Assembly (NCBI RefSeq): GCF_004363655.1
Contig: NZ_SNZH01000002.1
Location: 558,001 to 622,000, forward strand
Direction of reading: 5' to 3'
DNA length: 64,000 nt
From: Tahibacter aquaticus
GTDB lineage: Bacteria > Pseudomonadota > Gammaproteobacteria > Xanthomonadales > Rhodanobacteraceae
How positions within the stretch are numbered: position 1 is the first letter of the stretch; every line of letters begins with the position of its first letter. A program made the position numbers and the translations under genes. Of the stretch, positions 33,521 to 43,003 are shown one piece after another. The notes below the pieces were generated by a model. It was not told the origin of the DNA, made no database searches, and saw only the letters and a program-made list of their open reading frames with translations.

Positions 33521-34158
33521 GCCGCGCTCCGTGCCGCAAACAGCGCTGTGCGCGGCAGCAGTGCGCAGCCCGCGTGCGACTTGACCAGCAACTGGCGGGC
33601 GCCGCTGGCGTATTCGCGCCAGTTCACGGCCTGTCCACCCGGCAGCAGCAGCTCGCCGTCGGCGCGCAGGCCGTGGCGCTGTTCCCAGGTCTGCACCAGG
33701 GCAGCTATGGCGTCGGTCTGGGCACAACCGTCCACCGGCCACAACAGGTCGAGATCGGAACTGTCCTGCACATAGGCCAGGCCGGTCAGCGCCTGCCAGG
33801 CGAAGCTGCCGAATACGCGTGGCATCGCGGCGGCGGCGCGCGCGCCGTCGCACAGCGCCTGCAAAGCGGCATGGCGGTGCGGCGGAGCAGCAGCGATGGC
33901 GGCATCGAGCAGCGGCGGCGGGCTGTGCCGCTGCAGCTGCGTCATCGCCGTACTCAGCGACAGGCGCAGCTTGGCTTCGGCAGGCGGCAGCGGCACGCCC
34001 AGACGCAGCTGGCCGGCCGGCTCGCTGCCGTCCCGGCGCGCCACCACGGCAGGATGGCCGGCCCGCAACCAGTCGCGCAGGCGCGGCCCGGCGGCCGGCG
34101 TCAATGCCTGCCAGGTGGCGTCGTCCTTCAGCCATACGAGGCTGTGGCGGGGCAGCAT
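33517..34158 (-). CDS. mdcG: Phosphoribosyl-dephospho-CoA transferase (holo-ACP synthase)
   Basis: 213 residues from ATG 34158. A nucleotidyltransferase-like motif (GSFAWQALTGLAYVQDSSDLDLLW) shows the GS followed by the paired acidic residues DLDLL that bind metal. The enzyme attaches the prosthetic group made by MdcB to the conserved Ser of MdcC. It lies one base after mdcE and overlaps mdcB by 4 bases. A longer frame to 34332 runs into mdcE and is rejected. Confidence 0.93.
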   Translation of the reverse strand: MLPRHSLVWLKDDATWQALTPAAGPRLRDWLRAGHPAVVARRDGSEPAGQLRLGVPLPPAEAKLRLSLSTAMTQLQRHSPPPLLDAAIAAAPPHRHAALQALCDGARAAAAMPRVFGSFAWQALTGLAYVQDSSDLDLLWPVDGCAQTDAIAALVQTWEQRHGLRADGELLLPGGQAVNWREYASGARQLLVKSHAGCALLPRTALFAARSAA

Positions 34159-34159
34159 G

Positions 34160-34864
34160 TCAGGCCTCGCCTGCACGAACGGCGGCGGCCACGTCGCAGG
34201 CCAGCGTGCGGCCACCGCGCTCGGCGCCCCGCTCACGGCGCCGGTCGCCCTCGGCCGGCCTGGCCAGGGCTGCCAGCAGGGCCGCGGCCAGGTCGTCCTG
34301 CCACACCGATTCCACCGCGCCCATGCGCACATAGTTGTCCACGCCGGGGGCGAATACGGGCGAGCTGCGGCTCAGCGCCTCCAGCTTGTCCAGCGGCTGC
34401 TTGGTCACGCGTGCCATCGCGCGCAGGTCCATCACGCGGATCTGGGCACCGGCCAGGGCGTATATCTGGTCGGCCATCAGGCCGAAGGAAAGGAAACCGC
34501 CGCTGACCGCTTCGCCGTAGACCAGCGTCACCAGCCGCGCGCCGCGCCGGCGGGCCAGCTCCAGCGTGCGCGCCAGATGGGCGAAGTAGGCATTGATGCC
34601 CAGCAGTTCGTCGCGCCGCGACAGGCGCTGTCCGGCGGTATCGACCAGCATCAGAATCGGCCGCTGCGGATGCTCGCGCGTGCTGGCCAGTACGGCCGCG
34701 GCCAGCTGCAGCGCGTCGTCGATGCCGACTTCGCGCCGGTTGGCCGTGCCGATCAGCGTGACCTCGCCCGCAGCCGTGCGGGCGCTGCCGCTGAACACAT
34801 CGTCGCGGCGCAGGATGGAGTGGCCGAGCGGGAAAAGGCGTTCGAGCAAGGGCATCAGTTGCAT
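34160..34864 (-). CDS. mdcE: Malonate decarboxylase gamma subunit
   Basis: 234 residues, carboxyltransferase-like. It has VTLIGTANRREVGIDDALQLA, ILMLVDTAGQRLSRRDELLGINAYFAHLA and LVYGEAVSGGFLSFGLMADQIYAL, with oxyanion-type Gly residues. Together with the beta subunit it decarboxylates the malonyl thioester on the ACP subunit to an acetyl thioester plus CO2. The start overlaps the 3' end of mdcD by 10 bases. Confidence 0.93.
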   Translation of the reverse strand: MQLMPLLERLFPLGHSILRRDDVFSGSARTAAGEVTLIGTANRREVGIDDALQLAAAVLASTREHPQRPILMLVDTAGQRLSRRDELLGINAYFAHLARTLELARRRGARLVTLVYGEAVSGGFLSFGLMADQIYALAGAQIRVMDLRAMARVTKQPLDKLEALSRSSPVFAPGVDNYVRMGAVESVWQDDLAAALLAALARPAEGDRRRERGAERGGRTLACDVAAAVRAGEA

Positions 34865-35814
34865 GGCGTTCCCCGTGTGGCGGCGGCGGCGAGGAATTCC
34901 GCGGTGTCCAGCAATGGCAGACGCTCAGGTTCGGCAATGCCCTGGCGGCGCCAGATTTCCAGGCCGTCGCGGCAGTCGCCGTAGTCGGCGATGCGCTGCG
35001 ACAGGCGGGTTTGTTCGCGCTCCAGCGCGACCAGGCTGTCGCCGCTTTCGTGCAACCCGTCCAGTGCGGCCAGCACGGCGTCGGCAAAGGCGTCGATGCG
35101 GTCGGCGACGAGCAGGTTGGCCTCGCCCAGCAGGAACCGGTGCTTGCCGCCGGTGACACGCCATACCAGGGCGCGGTCGCGCGCGTCGAATTCCTCGACG
35201 CCGCGTACCGTCTCGATCACTTCCGGGCCCGACAGCGACAGGCGTCCTTCCTCGGACATCAGCACCGCGCTGCAGCAGCGCGCGACGATGCCCATGCCGC
35301 CGAACGCGCCGTTTCCGCTGCCGATCAGGGCCAGCACGGCGACACCGGCGGCGCGCGCGGCCAGGGTTGCGCGCAGGATCTCGGAGATGGCGATCAGCCC
35401 GGCATTGGCCTCGTGCAGGCGTACGCCGCCGGTATCCAGCAGCAGCAACACGGCCGCCGGCCGCTCGGTGACGGCGCGTTCCAGCAGTCCGGTGAGCTTG
35501 GCGCCGTGCACCTCACCGACACCGCCGCCCAGGAAGGCCCCTTGTTGCGCGGCAATCAGCACGCGCCGTCCGCGCAGCAGTCCTTCGCCGACGACCACGC
35601 CGTCGTCGAAGGCACCGGGCTGATCGAGCGGAGTCAGGTGCGGGCTGGCCATGCGCCGGCAGGGGCCGACGAATTCGCGGAATGAAGCGCGGTCGAGCAG
35701 GCCGGCGATGCGCGCACGCGCATCCGCCTCGTAGAAGCTGCGCGTGCTGCTGTCGTGTACCGCGTTGACCGCAGAGGGTTCGGCGGCGGTTGCCTTGGCG
35801 TGGGGAGGCTTCAC
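34855..35814 (-). CDS. mdcD: Malonate decarboxylase beta subunit
   Basis: 319 residues of the carboxyltransferase fold. Signatures are FVGPCRRMASPHLTPLDQPGAFDDGVVVGEG, IAAQQGAFLGGGVGEVHGAKL, LLLLDTGGVRLHEANAGLIAISEI and LIGSGNGAFGGMGIVA. It forms the decarboxylase pair with MdcE and acts on malonyl-S-ACP in the cytoplasm. The start is coupled to the mdcC stop by overlap. Length is usual for the family. Confidence 0.95.
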   Translation of the reverse strand: MKPPHAKATAAEPSAVNAVHDSSTRSFYEADARARIAGLLDRASFREFVGPCRRMASPHLTPLDQPGAFDDGVVVGEGLLRGRRVLIAAQQGAFLGGGVGEVHGAKLTGLLERAVTERPAAVLLLLDTGGVRLHEANAGLIAISEILRATLAARAAGVAVLALIGSGNGAFGGMGIVARCCSAVLMSEEGRLSLSGPEVIETVRGVEEFDARDRALVWRVTGGKHRFLLGEANLLVADRIDAFADAVLAALDGLHESGDSLVALEREQTRLSQRIADYGDCRDGLEIWRRQGIAEPERLPLLDTAEFLAAAATRGTPCN

Positions 35815-36128
35815 GGTGCGCTCTCCTGCAAGGCTTCCAGTGCCTGGCTCAGGCGCAGGCTGACGACCGCTGGCGTGGCGCCGACGTCGTTGATCGAGAT
35901 GCGCAGGTCGCGCAGCGGATGGCGCGCGGCGAAATCGCCCAGCACGGCCTGCCAGATCTCGCCGAAGCCACGCGCGGCGGTGACGATGTGGATTTCCATC
36001 GCCCCGTCCAGCGGCAGGCGTTCCAGCAGGACTTCGAGGTTGCCCGAGGCGACGACGCCGACCAGGGCGTGGTGCTCGCCGGCGGGCAGCGCCTGACGGC
36101 CGTCGAAACGAAAGCGAAGCGTTTCCAT
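35811..36128 (-). CDS. mdcC: Malonate decarboxylase acyl carrier protein (delta subunit)
   Basis: 105 residues from ATG 36128; a longer reading frame to 36386 overlaps mdcA and is rejected. Ser28 in VASGNLEVLLE is the expected attachment site of the phosphoribosyl-dephospho-CoA group. The C-terminal NDVGATPAVVSLRLSQALE is typical of MdcC. It presents the acyl thioester to the alpha and beta/gamma subunits. It lies 11 bases after the mdcA stop. Confidence 0.94.
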   Translation of the reverse strand: METLRFRFDGRQALPAGEHHALVGVVASGNLEVLLERLPLDGAMEIHIVTAARGFGEIWQAVLGDFAARHPLRDLRISINDVGATPAVVSLRLSQALEALQESAP

Positions 36129-36139
36129 GTTGTTGGCCC

Positions 36140-37783
36140 TCACCAATGGCGGAAGCGTTTGGGCGGGTCGTACAGCCCGCCGGACCAGCGCACCAGATCC
36201 TTCACCGTGCGCGCCGCCAGCAGGTCGCGGCTGGCGTCGCGGGTGCGGATGCCCAGATCGTCTGGACGCCGGATCACGCCGCGGTCGCGCAGGTTCTCGA
36301 CCATGCGCCGGTCGCGCTGCAGGCCTACCGCGGTATAGCCGGCGACGCCGCGGATCGCCTGTTCGCGCTCTTCCGCAGTGCGGCACAGCAGCAGGTTGGC
36401 GATGCCTTCCTCGGTCAGCACATGGCTGACGTCGTCGCCATAGATCATCACCGGCGGCAGTGGCAGCTTGGCCCGTTCGGCCAGTTCCCAGGCGTCGAGG
36501 CGGTCGACGAAGGCTGGCGCCATGTGTTCGCGGAAGGTCTCGACCATCTGCACCACGAGCTTGCGTCCGCGCGGCATCTCGCCCGGGCGGGCTGCCTCGG
36601 CACCAGCCTTGAGCCAGGCCGCGCTGGCATGGCGGCGTCCGCGTGCGTCCGAACCCATGTTGGGTGCGCCGCCGAAGCCGGCGATGCGGTCGCGGGTCGC
36701 GGTGGAGCTGTTGCCCTGCAGGTCGATCTGCAGGGTAGAGCCGATGAACAGGTCGCAGGCGTACAGGCCGGCAGTCTGTGACAGCGCGCGGTTGGACCGC
36801 ATCGAACCATCAGCACCGGTGAAGAACACGTCGGACCGGGCCGCCACGTAGCGTTCCATGCCGAGTTCCGAGCCGAACGAATGCACCGACTGCACAAAGC
36901 CCGACTCGATCGCGGGGATCAGCGCCGGATGCGGGTTGAGCGCCCAGTGGCGGCAGATCTTGCCCTTGAGGCCGAGCGATTCCGCATAGGTCGGCAGCAG
37001 CAGTTCGATGGCCGCAGTATCGAAGCCGATGCCGTGATTGAGCCGGTCGACGCCGTATTCGGCGTAGATGCCCTTGATCGCCAGCATCGCCATCAGCACC
37101 TGGATCTCGGAGATCTGCGCCGGGTCGCGGGTAAACAGCGGCTCGATATGGTTGGGCCGCGGCGCCGCAATGACGAAGTCGACCCAGCCGGCGGGAATGT
37201 CCACGCGCGGCAGGCGCTCGACGATCTCGTTGACCTGGGCAATGACGATGCCGCTGCGGAAGGCGGTGGCCTCGACGATAACCGGCGTGTCCTCGGTATT
37301 CGGGCCGGTATAGAGATTGCCGTCGCGGTCGGCGGCCTGGGCGGTGACCAGGGCGACGCGCGGGGTGAGGTCGACGAAGTAGCGGCCGAACAGTTCCAGG
37401 TAGGTATGGATGGCGCCGATTTCGATGCGGTTTTCGGCAACCAGGCCGGCCAGGCGCGTCGCCTGCGGCCCGGAGAAGGAAAAGTCGAGCCGGCGTGCGA
37501 TGCCGCGTTCGAACACATCCAGGTGCGCCGGCAGCGACAGCACCGACTGCACCATGTGCAGGTCGTGCAGGCGTTGCGGGTCGGCCTGGGCCAGGCACTG
37601 GGCGAGAAAATCGGCCTGCTTCTGGTTGTTGCCTTCCAGGCAGACCCGGTCGCCCGGTTCTATCACCGCTTCGAGCAGGGCGACGGCATCCTCGGCGCGT
37701 ACCTGCCTGGCTTGTGCGAAGCCGGCAGCCCGCGCCAGGCGCCGACTTCTTCCCTGGGCCAAGTCATTCCACTCTCGTGTCAC
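36140..37783 (-). CDS. mdcA: Malonate decarboxylase alpha subunit (acetyl-S-ACP:malonate ACP transferase)
   Basis: 547 residues from a GTG start. Family signatures are VCLEGNNQKQADFLAQCLAQ, YTGPNTEDTPVIVEATAF, PRPNHIEPLFTRDPAQISEIQVLMAM, GFDTAAIELLLPTY and STLQIDLQGNSSTATRDRIAGFGGAPNMGSDARGRRH. It swaps acetyl for malonyl on the ACP thioester and starts each turnover. It is the first gene of the operon, with an AT-rich promoter about 30 bases upstream. Confidence 0.96.
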   Translation of the reverse strand: MTREWNDLAQGRSRRLARAAGFAQARQVRAEDAVALLEAVIEPGDRVCLEGNNQKQADFLAQCLAQADPQRLHDLHMVQSVLSLPAHLDVFERGIARRLDFSFSGPQATRLAGLVAENRIEIGAIHTYLELFGRYFVDLTPRVALVTAQAADRDGNLYTGPNTEDTPVIVEATAFRSGIVIAQVNEIVERLPRVDIPAGWVDFVIAAPRPNHIEPLFTRDPAQISEIQVLMAMLAIKGIYAEYGVDRLNHGIGFDTAAIELLLPTYAESLGLKGKICRHWALNPHPALIPAIESGFVQSVHSFGSELGMERYVAARSDVFFTGADGSMRSNRALSQTAGLYACDLFIGSTLQIDLQGNSSTATRDRIAGFGGAPNMGSDARGRRHASAAWLKAGAEAARPGEMPRGRKLVVQMVETFREHMAPAFVDRLDAWELAERAKLPLPPVMIYGDDVSHVLTEEGIANLLLCRTAEEREQAIRGVAGYTAVGLQRDRRMVENLRDRGVIRRPDDLGIRTRDASRDLLAARTVKDLVRWSGGLYDPPKRFRHW

Positions 37784-37815
37784 GGGGGCTGCCTCGCCTG
37801 GCGGGGATTTCGTAA

Positions 37816-37846
37816 TAATTATTTAGTAATTATTTTAGAATGACAA
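37816..37846 (-). promoter_or_regulatory. Promoter and likely GntR operator of the mdc operon
   Basis: On the minus strand, TTGTCA (37841-37846) and AATAAT (37818-37823) are separated by 17 bases, a strong sigma-70 match. The spacer and -10 hold two TAATTA palindromes five bases apart (37816-37832). This is the only strongly AT-rich patch nearby, and it overlaps the promoter, as expected of a repressor site. Binding by the GntR protein encoded at 29509-30228 is inferred. Confidence 0.65.
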
Positions 37847-38100
37847 CAGCAAAACTATACGCGCTCGTATCGGAGCGGCCGGCGCCAGCGGCCATGGGCG
37901 CGGCGACAAGGGGTTTTTGCGGTTCGGCCAGGGCATTGCGCCAGGTCTGCCAGCCGCAGGGTTTTCGCGCTATCGTCGGATGGCTTCCACGTACCGGACC
38001 GGCTGCTGTACAGCGGCCTGGCCGAGTAGCCCGCGCCGCAGGGGCGGGTGGAGCACACGCAGCGATCCGGGCGCGTCCCGGTGCCACGTAGGGGAAAGCC

Positions 38101-38331
38101 ATGGTCATCTGTCCTGTCGCTTTGGCGGTGGGTTGCCGCAAGTGCCCGGTATTCGCGGTCTGTCCGGTCAAGTCCGTGATCGGCGACTACAAGCCGGAAA
38201 CACCGCCGGCGCCCCAGGCGGCGGCAAAAGCCGCGAGCACCCGGGGCAAGCCCGGCAAAAAGGCGGCCAGCAGCAAGGCGCCTGCGGCCGAGCCGTCCAA
38301 GCGGCGCAGCTCGCCACGCCGCTCGCACTGA
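38101..38331 (+). CDS. Small Cys-motif protein, unknown function
   Basis: 76 residues from an ATG with a GGGGAAA ribosome binding site. The N-terminal half (VICPVALAVGCRKCP, then FAVCPVKSVIGDY) has four Cys in a tight pattern that could bind zinc or an Fe-S cluster. The C-terminal half is a Lys/Ala/Pro/Ser-rich basic tail. I recall similar short proteins in other Proteobacteria as conserved hypotheticals. It lies between the divergent mdc promoter and the convergent uvrD gene. Confidence 0.72.
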   Translation: MVICPVALAVGCRKCPVFAVCPVKSVIGDYKPETPPAPQAAAKAASTRGKPGKKAASSKAPAAEPSKRRSSPRRSH

Positions 38332-38533
38332 GGCGGCGCGAACGGCTGCAGCAAGCTGCCTGGAGGGCGCCCGGCGGATACGCGGCCCACGATCGGGATG
38401 CGCGGCAGGGCATGGCTCACGCCATGGTGCGGCGTCGGCAGTGCAGCCAGGCAGCGGTCGGCTGCGATCCGGCGGCACTGCTGCGCCAATCGCTCCTGGC
38501 GTTGCCTAGACCGCTATCGCCGGCGGCGCGCGC

Positions 38534-40786
38534 TCAGGCCGGCTGCAGGTTGGCATAGGCCAGCACCAGCCATTTGGCGCCGGCAGTCTCGAAATTGACC
38601 TGCACCCGCGTGTGCTCGCCGACACCTTCGTAATCCGTCACTACGCCGTCGCCGAAGCTCGCATGCAGCACGCGCTGGCCGAGCTTCAGCGCCGGCGCCT
38701 CTTCCAGCACGGCATGGTGGTAGCGGCTGTTGTAGGCCGGCCGGCTGACCTGTACGCGAGGCCGCACTTCGTGCAGCAGCTCGCGCGGAATTTCGTTGAG
38801 GAAGCGCGACGGCCGCGCATAGGTTTCCATGCCGTGCAGGCGGCGCTGTTCCGCATAGCTCACGGTCAGGCGTTCGCGGGCACGAGTGATGCCGACATAG
38901 GCCAGGCGGCGCTCTTCTTCCAGCCGGCCGGATTCGTCCAGCGATTTCTGGCTGGGAAACAGGCCGTCTTCCAGGCCGACCAGGAAGACCAGCGGAAACT
39001 CCAGGCCCTTGGCCGTGTGCAAGGTCATCAGCTGGACGCAGTCCTGGCCGGGTTCGCCCTGGCCTTCGCCCGCTTCCAGCGCGGCATTGGACAGGAACGC
39101 GGCCAGCTCGCTCAGGCCGGCTTCCTCGTCGTCGGCGCCGAGGCGGAACCGGCTGGCGACGTTGATCAGTTCGTCCAGGTTTTCCACCCGCGTCTCGGCG
39201 CTGCCGCGCGTGTCCTTTTCGTAGTACTCGCGCAGTTGCGAGCGCGCGATCACGGTTTCCATCTGCTCGGCCAGGGTCAGGCCGACTTCGATCTCGTCCA
39301 GTGCGTCGCCTTGTTCCTCGGCGGCGAACAGGCCGGCAGGCGGTGCCTCGGCGGGTTCGGGCTGCGGCGAGATTTCCCGCGCCAGCTGCTCGATCAGCTC
39401 GATATAGGCGCGCAGTGCGCTGCGGCTGCGCGGTGCCAGTTCGCTGCCGCCGATCACGCTCAGCGAGGCTTCCCACAGCGAGCTGGCATCGCGCCGCGCG
39501 AGCTGGCGTACCAGCTCCAGGGTGCGTTCGCCGATGCCCCGCGGCGGCGTGTTCACGGTGCGCTCGAACGCGGCATCGTCGTGGCGGTTGGCGGTCAGGC
39601 GCAGATAGGCCAGGGCATCCTTGATTTCGGCGCGGTCGAAGAAACGCTGGCCGCCGTAGACGCGATACAGGACGCGGTGCTGGTTGAACTGCTCTTCGAA
39701 CACGCGCGACTGCGCATTCGAGCGGTACAGGATGGCGACATCGGACGCGGCACCGCCGCCGGCGACCCATTCGCGGATGCGCTCGACCACGTAGCGCGCC
39801 TCGTCCTGCTCGTTATAGGCAGCGTACAGATCGATCGGGTTGCCGCTTTCTCCGGAAGTCCACAACTGCTTGCCGAGCCGGCCCGGGTTGTTGGCGATGA
39901 CGGCGTTGGCCGCCTTGAGAATGGTCGCGGTGGAGCGGTAGTTCTGTTCCAGCCGGATGGTCTTGGCACTGGGGTAGTCGCGCAGGAACTGCTGCACATT
40001 TTCCACTTTGGCACCGCGCCAGCCGTAGATGGCCTGGTCGTCGTCGCCGACCACGAACACCTTGCCGGCCTGGCCGGCAAGTACGCGCACCCAGGCATAC
40101 TGCAGGCTGTTGGTGTCCTGGAATTCGTCGATCAGCAGATGGCGCCAGCGTTCCTGGTAGTGGGCAAGCAGGGCTGCATCCTGCAGCCACAGTTCGTGCG
40201 AGCGCAGCAGCAGTTCGGCGAAATCGACCAGGCCGCCGCGGCGGCATTGCGCTTCGTAGTTTGTATAAATATCCAGTAGCGTGCGCGTGGTCGGATTGTC
40301 GCCGTGCTGGATCGCGTCGGGCCGCTTGCCTTCGTCCTTGCAGCTGTTGATGAACCAGGCGGCCTGGCGCGCCGGCCAGCGCGATTCGTCCAGATCCAGC
40401 CCCTGGATGACGCGTTTGATCAGGCGCTGCTGGTCGTCCGCATCGAGAATCTGGAAGGTTTCCGGCAGCTTCGCCTCGCGCCAGTGGCGGCGCAGCAGGC
40501 GATGGGCAATGCCGTGGAAGGTGCCGATGGACAGGCCGCGCGTGCCGTGCTCGATCATGCTTTCGCAGCGGCCGCGCATTTCGCCGGCAGCCTTGTTGGT
40601 GAAAGTGACCGCGAGTATCGAATACGGCGAGACACGCTCAACTTCCAGTAGCCAGGCGATACGATGGATCAGTACGCGGGTCTTGCCGGAGCCGGCACCG
40701 GCCAGTACCAGGTAGTGGCCGGCAGGTGCGGAAACCGCTTCACGTTGGGCAGGATTGAGATGATCGAGCAGATGAGAGACGTCCAT
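38534..40786 (-). CDS. uvrD: DNA helicase II (UvrD)
   Basis: 750 residues, an SF1A 3'-5' helicase. It has the Walker A motif GAGSGKT (30-36), VTFTNKAAGEMR, motif II LIDEFQDTN, motif III GDDDQAIYGWRGA, LEQNYRST, motif V MTLHTAKGLEFPLVFLVGLEDGLFP and motif VI RLAYVGITRAR. The C-terminus has the short Tudor-like VLHASFGDGVVTDYEG region. It unwinds DNA in nucleotide excision and mismatch repair. Rep is the alternative but the C-terminus fits UvrD. Its 5' end overlaps the divergent peptidase gene by about 15 bases. Confidence 0.96.
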   Translation of the reverse strand: MDVSHLLDHLNPAQREAVSAPAGHYLVLAGAGSGKTRVLIHRIAWLLEVERVSPYSILAVTFTNKAAGEMRGRCESMIEHGTRGLSIGTFHGIAHRLLRRHWREAKLPETFQILDADDQQRLIKRVIQGLDLDESRWPARQAAWFINSCKDEGKRPDAIQHGDNPTTRTLLDIYTNYEAQCRRGGLVDFAELLLRSHELWLQDAALLAHYQERWRHLLIDEFQDTNSLQYAWVRVLAGQAGKVFVVGDDDQAIYGWRGAKVENVQQFLRDYPSAKTIRLEQNYRSTATILKAANAVIANNPGRLGKQLWTSGESGNPIDLYAAYNEQDEARYVVERIREWVAGGGAASDVAILYRSNAQSRVFEEQFNQHRVLYRVYGGQRFFDRAEIKDALAYLRLTANRHDDAAFERTVNTPPRGIGERTLELVRQLARRDASSLWEASLSVIGGSELAPRSRSALRAYIELIEQLAREISPQPEPAEAPPAGLFAAEEQGDALDEIEVGLTLAEQMETVIARSQLREYYEKDTRGSAETRVENLDELINVASRFRLGADDEEAGLSELAAFLSNAALEAGEGQGEPGQDCVQLMTLHTAKGLEFPLVFLVGLEDGLFPSQKSLDESGRLEEERRLAYVGITRARERLTVSYAEQRRLHGMETYARPSRFLNEIPRELLHEVRPRVQVSRPAYNSRYHHAVLEEAPALKLGQRVLHASFGDGVVTDYEGVGEHTRVQVNFETAGAKWLVLAYANLQPA

Positions 40787-42226
40787 CCGGCGATTTTACC
40801 CGCGATTGCGCGCTGCCTGGCGTGGCTGGGCCTGCTCGGTGCGAGTACCCAGGCCGCTGCGGCTGTGCGTTATGCGCTGGACTACCTGCCCGCCACGCAG
40901 GAAATGCACGTGCGTTTGTGTGCCGATGCCGCGGCCCAGCGCGAGTTCGTCATCGCGCGCGATGCCGCGGCGAATATCGCCGGACTCGCACGCGAGCACG
41001 GCGGACTGCAGCGCCTGGGTGACACGCGCTGGCGCGCCGACCGCTGGAAGAGCGGCGAATGCCTCAGCTATCGCGTCGCGCTGGCGCCGATCGCACGGCG
41101 CAACGACTACGACATCGGTGTCGAAGTCGGCGTCGACATGCTGGTCGCGCCGCAGTACTGGCTGCTGCGCAGCGACGGCGACGAGGCGGCCGAGGCGACT
41201 GTATCCATGCCCGACGGCTATGCGTTTTCGCCACCGTGGCAGGCACTGGACGGCAGTACGGCGCAACAGGGGAGGTTTCGCATTCCGTCCACACCGCCGG
41301 CCTGGTCCAGCCTGGTCGCTGTCGGCAGCTTCGAGGAAAGCACGCTGCAACTGCCCGGCGGTACGGTGCGCGTGGCGATGCTCGGCGGCATCGATACCGC
41401 GAACCGGGCCAAGCTGCTGCGCTGGATGCAACACGCCCTCGCCGCGGCCAGCAGTGCGCATGGCGAGTTGCCGCTGCCGCAGGCGCAGGTGGTGTTGCGT
41501 CCCGTGGCGTTGCGCGGCGGGCGGGCCGTGGGTTTCGGCCAGTCGCTGCGCGGGCAGGGCAATGCGGTGCATATCCAGGTCGATCCCAAGGCAACGCCGG
41601 ACCAGCTCGACGCCGACTGGACGGCCGTGCACGAATTTGCCCACTGGGCGCATCCGTATCTCGGCGACGATGGCGCCTGGCTGGCCGAAGGCCTGGCGAG
41701 CTACTGGCAGAACACCTTGCGCGCGCGTGCCGGCCTGCTCACGCCGCTGGCGGCGTGGCAGCAGCTGGATGCAGGTTTTGCCCGCGGCCGCGGTGCCAGC
41801 AACGACCAGCTCAGCCTGGCCCAGCTGAGCAGTGCGATGCAGCGCGAGCGCGCCTATTACGCCGTGTATTGGTCGGGTGCGGCCTACTGGCTGCAGCTGG
41901 ATGTGGATTTGCGCAAGACCAGTGGCGGCCGCTTCGGTATCGAAGAAGCGCTGCGGCGTTTTCGCGCCTGCTGCCTGCTGCAGCGGCGGGCCTGGGCGCC
42001 GCGGGAATTCGTCGCCAAGCTGGACAGCCTGATGCACAGCGATCTGTTCCTGCGCCGCTACGACGCGTATTCCGCACGGCGTGGTTTCCCGCCGCTGCAG
42101 ACGATCTATGCGCAGCTGGGTCTGCAGCGCAGTGCCGACGGTGCCGTGCAGCTGCGCGACGATGCGGCGGACGTGGCCATCCGCAGGGCAATCATGCGCA
42201 AGCCCGGCCGGGCCGACGAGCCATAG
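40772..42226 (+). CDS. Exported gluzincin-like metallopeptidase
   Basis: 484 residues from ATG 40772 (an ATG at 40760 is also possible), with a signal peptide ending around STQAAAA. The zinc motif HEFAH is followed by WLAEGLASYW, the HExxH...E arrangement of M1/M61-type gluzincins. The N-terminal part is beta-rich. It should be periplasmic. The long upstream reading frame overlaps uvrD and is not used. The substrate is unknown. It is followed by a convergent membrane-protein gene. Confidence 0.83.
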   Translation: MRDVHPAILPAIARCLAWLGLLGASTQAAAAVRYALDYLPATQEMHVRLCADAAAQREFVIARDAAANIAGLAREHGGLQRLGDTRWRADRWKSGECLSYRVALAPIARRNDYDIGVEVGVDMLVAPQYWLLRSDGDEAAEATVSMPDGYAFSPPWQALDGSTAQQGRFRIPSTPPAWSSLVAVGSFEESTLQLPGGTVRVAMLGGIDTANRAKLLRWMQHALAAASSAHGELPLPQAQVVLRPVALRGGRAVGFGQSLRGQGNAVHIQVDPKATPDQLDADWTAVHEFAHWAHPYLGDDGAWLAEGLASYWQNTLRARAGLLTPLAAWQQLDAGFARGRGASNDQLSLAQLSSAMQRERAYYAVYWSGAAYWLQLDVDLRKTSGGRFGIEEALRRFRACCLLQRRAWAPREFVAKLDSLMHSDLFLRRYDAYSARRGFPPLQTIYAQLGLQRSADGAVQLRDDAADVAIRRAIMRKPGRADEP

Positions 42227-42248
42227 CTGCCGGCCGGGCAGGGCGATC

Positions 42249-42827
42249 TCAGTGGGCGATTTTCGGCGACATGATGCGATCGATCAGGGCGATGGCCACC
42301 GCGGATACGACGAAGGTCAGGTGCAGCAGGGTCTGCCACAGCATGGTCTTGGTATCCAGCTCGTCGGCCTTGATGAAGGTGGCCAGCAGGTGGATGGACG
42401 AGATGCCGATGATCGCCGTTGCCAGCTTCACCTTGAGCACGGCTGCATTCACGTGCGACAGCCACTCGGGCTGGTCCGGATGGCCTTCCAGGCCCAGGCG
42501 CGAGACGAAGGTTTCGTAGCCGCCGACGATGACCATGACGAGCAGGTTGGAAATCATCACCACGTCGATGAGGCCCAGCACGGCCAGCATGATCGTGGTT
42601 TCCGGGCTATGTCCCGCATCAGCGCCATGGGCGACGGCTTCGGCCGCCTTGGCGGTGAGGTCGGCAGGAAACAGCGTGGTGGCGAGCAGGTGCCACAGTT
42701 CGCGCAGGAACTGCACCACGTAGACGCCCTGGGCCACGATCAGGCCGAGATAGAGCGGCAGCTGCAGCCAGCGCGAGGAGAAGATCAAGGCCGGCAAGGG
42801 CCCGAGGTTCTGTTTGTCGATACTCAT
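42249..42827 (-). CDS. YqhA/UPF0114 family membrane protein
   Basis: 192 residues from ATG 42827, with four membrane helices. Family traits are [54 protein letters not shown] and [22 protein letters not shown]. It is an inner-membrane protein of unknown function. A longer frame to 42983 is nonconserved Arg/Ser-rich sequence. It stands alone and is convergent with the peptidase gene. Confidence 0.92.
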   Translation of the reverse strand: MSIDKQNLGPLPALIFSSRWLQLPLYLGLIVAQGVYVVQFLRELWHLLATTLFPADLTAKAAEAVAHGADAGHSPETTIMLAVLGLIDVVMISNLLVMVIVGGYETFVSRLGLEGHPDQPEWLSHVNAAVLKVKLATAIIGISSIHLLATFIKADELDTKTMLWQTLLHLTFVVSAVAIALIDRIMSPKIAH

Positions 42828-43003
42828 GGGATTCACAGGCGGCGGGAGGGCGCGGAGTCTAGCAACGGCCGGTACAAATCCTGATGAGGATTCGGTCCTG
42901 GCGCGGTGCACAGTGCAAAGCGACGCGAACCGCGCAGAAAACCGGCAGCTTCGCTCAATGGAGGTAGCCGTGGCCGATTTCAACGGCGGCCACAGCTATT
43001 CGC

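Noticed and set aside
37840..38091. 83-codon plus-strand frame beside the mdc promoter
   Set aside because: Low-complexity Ala/Arg/Gly residues and no ribosome binding site.
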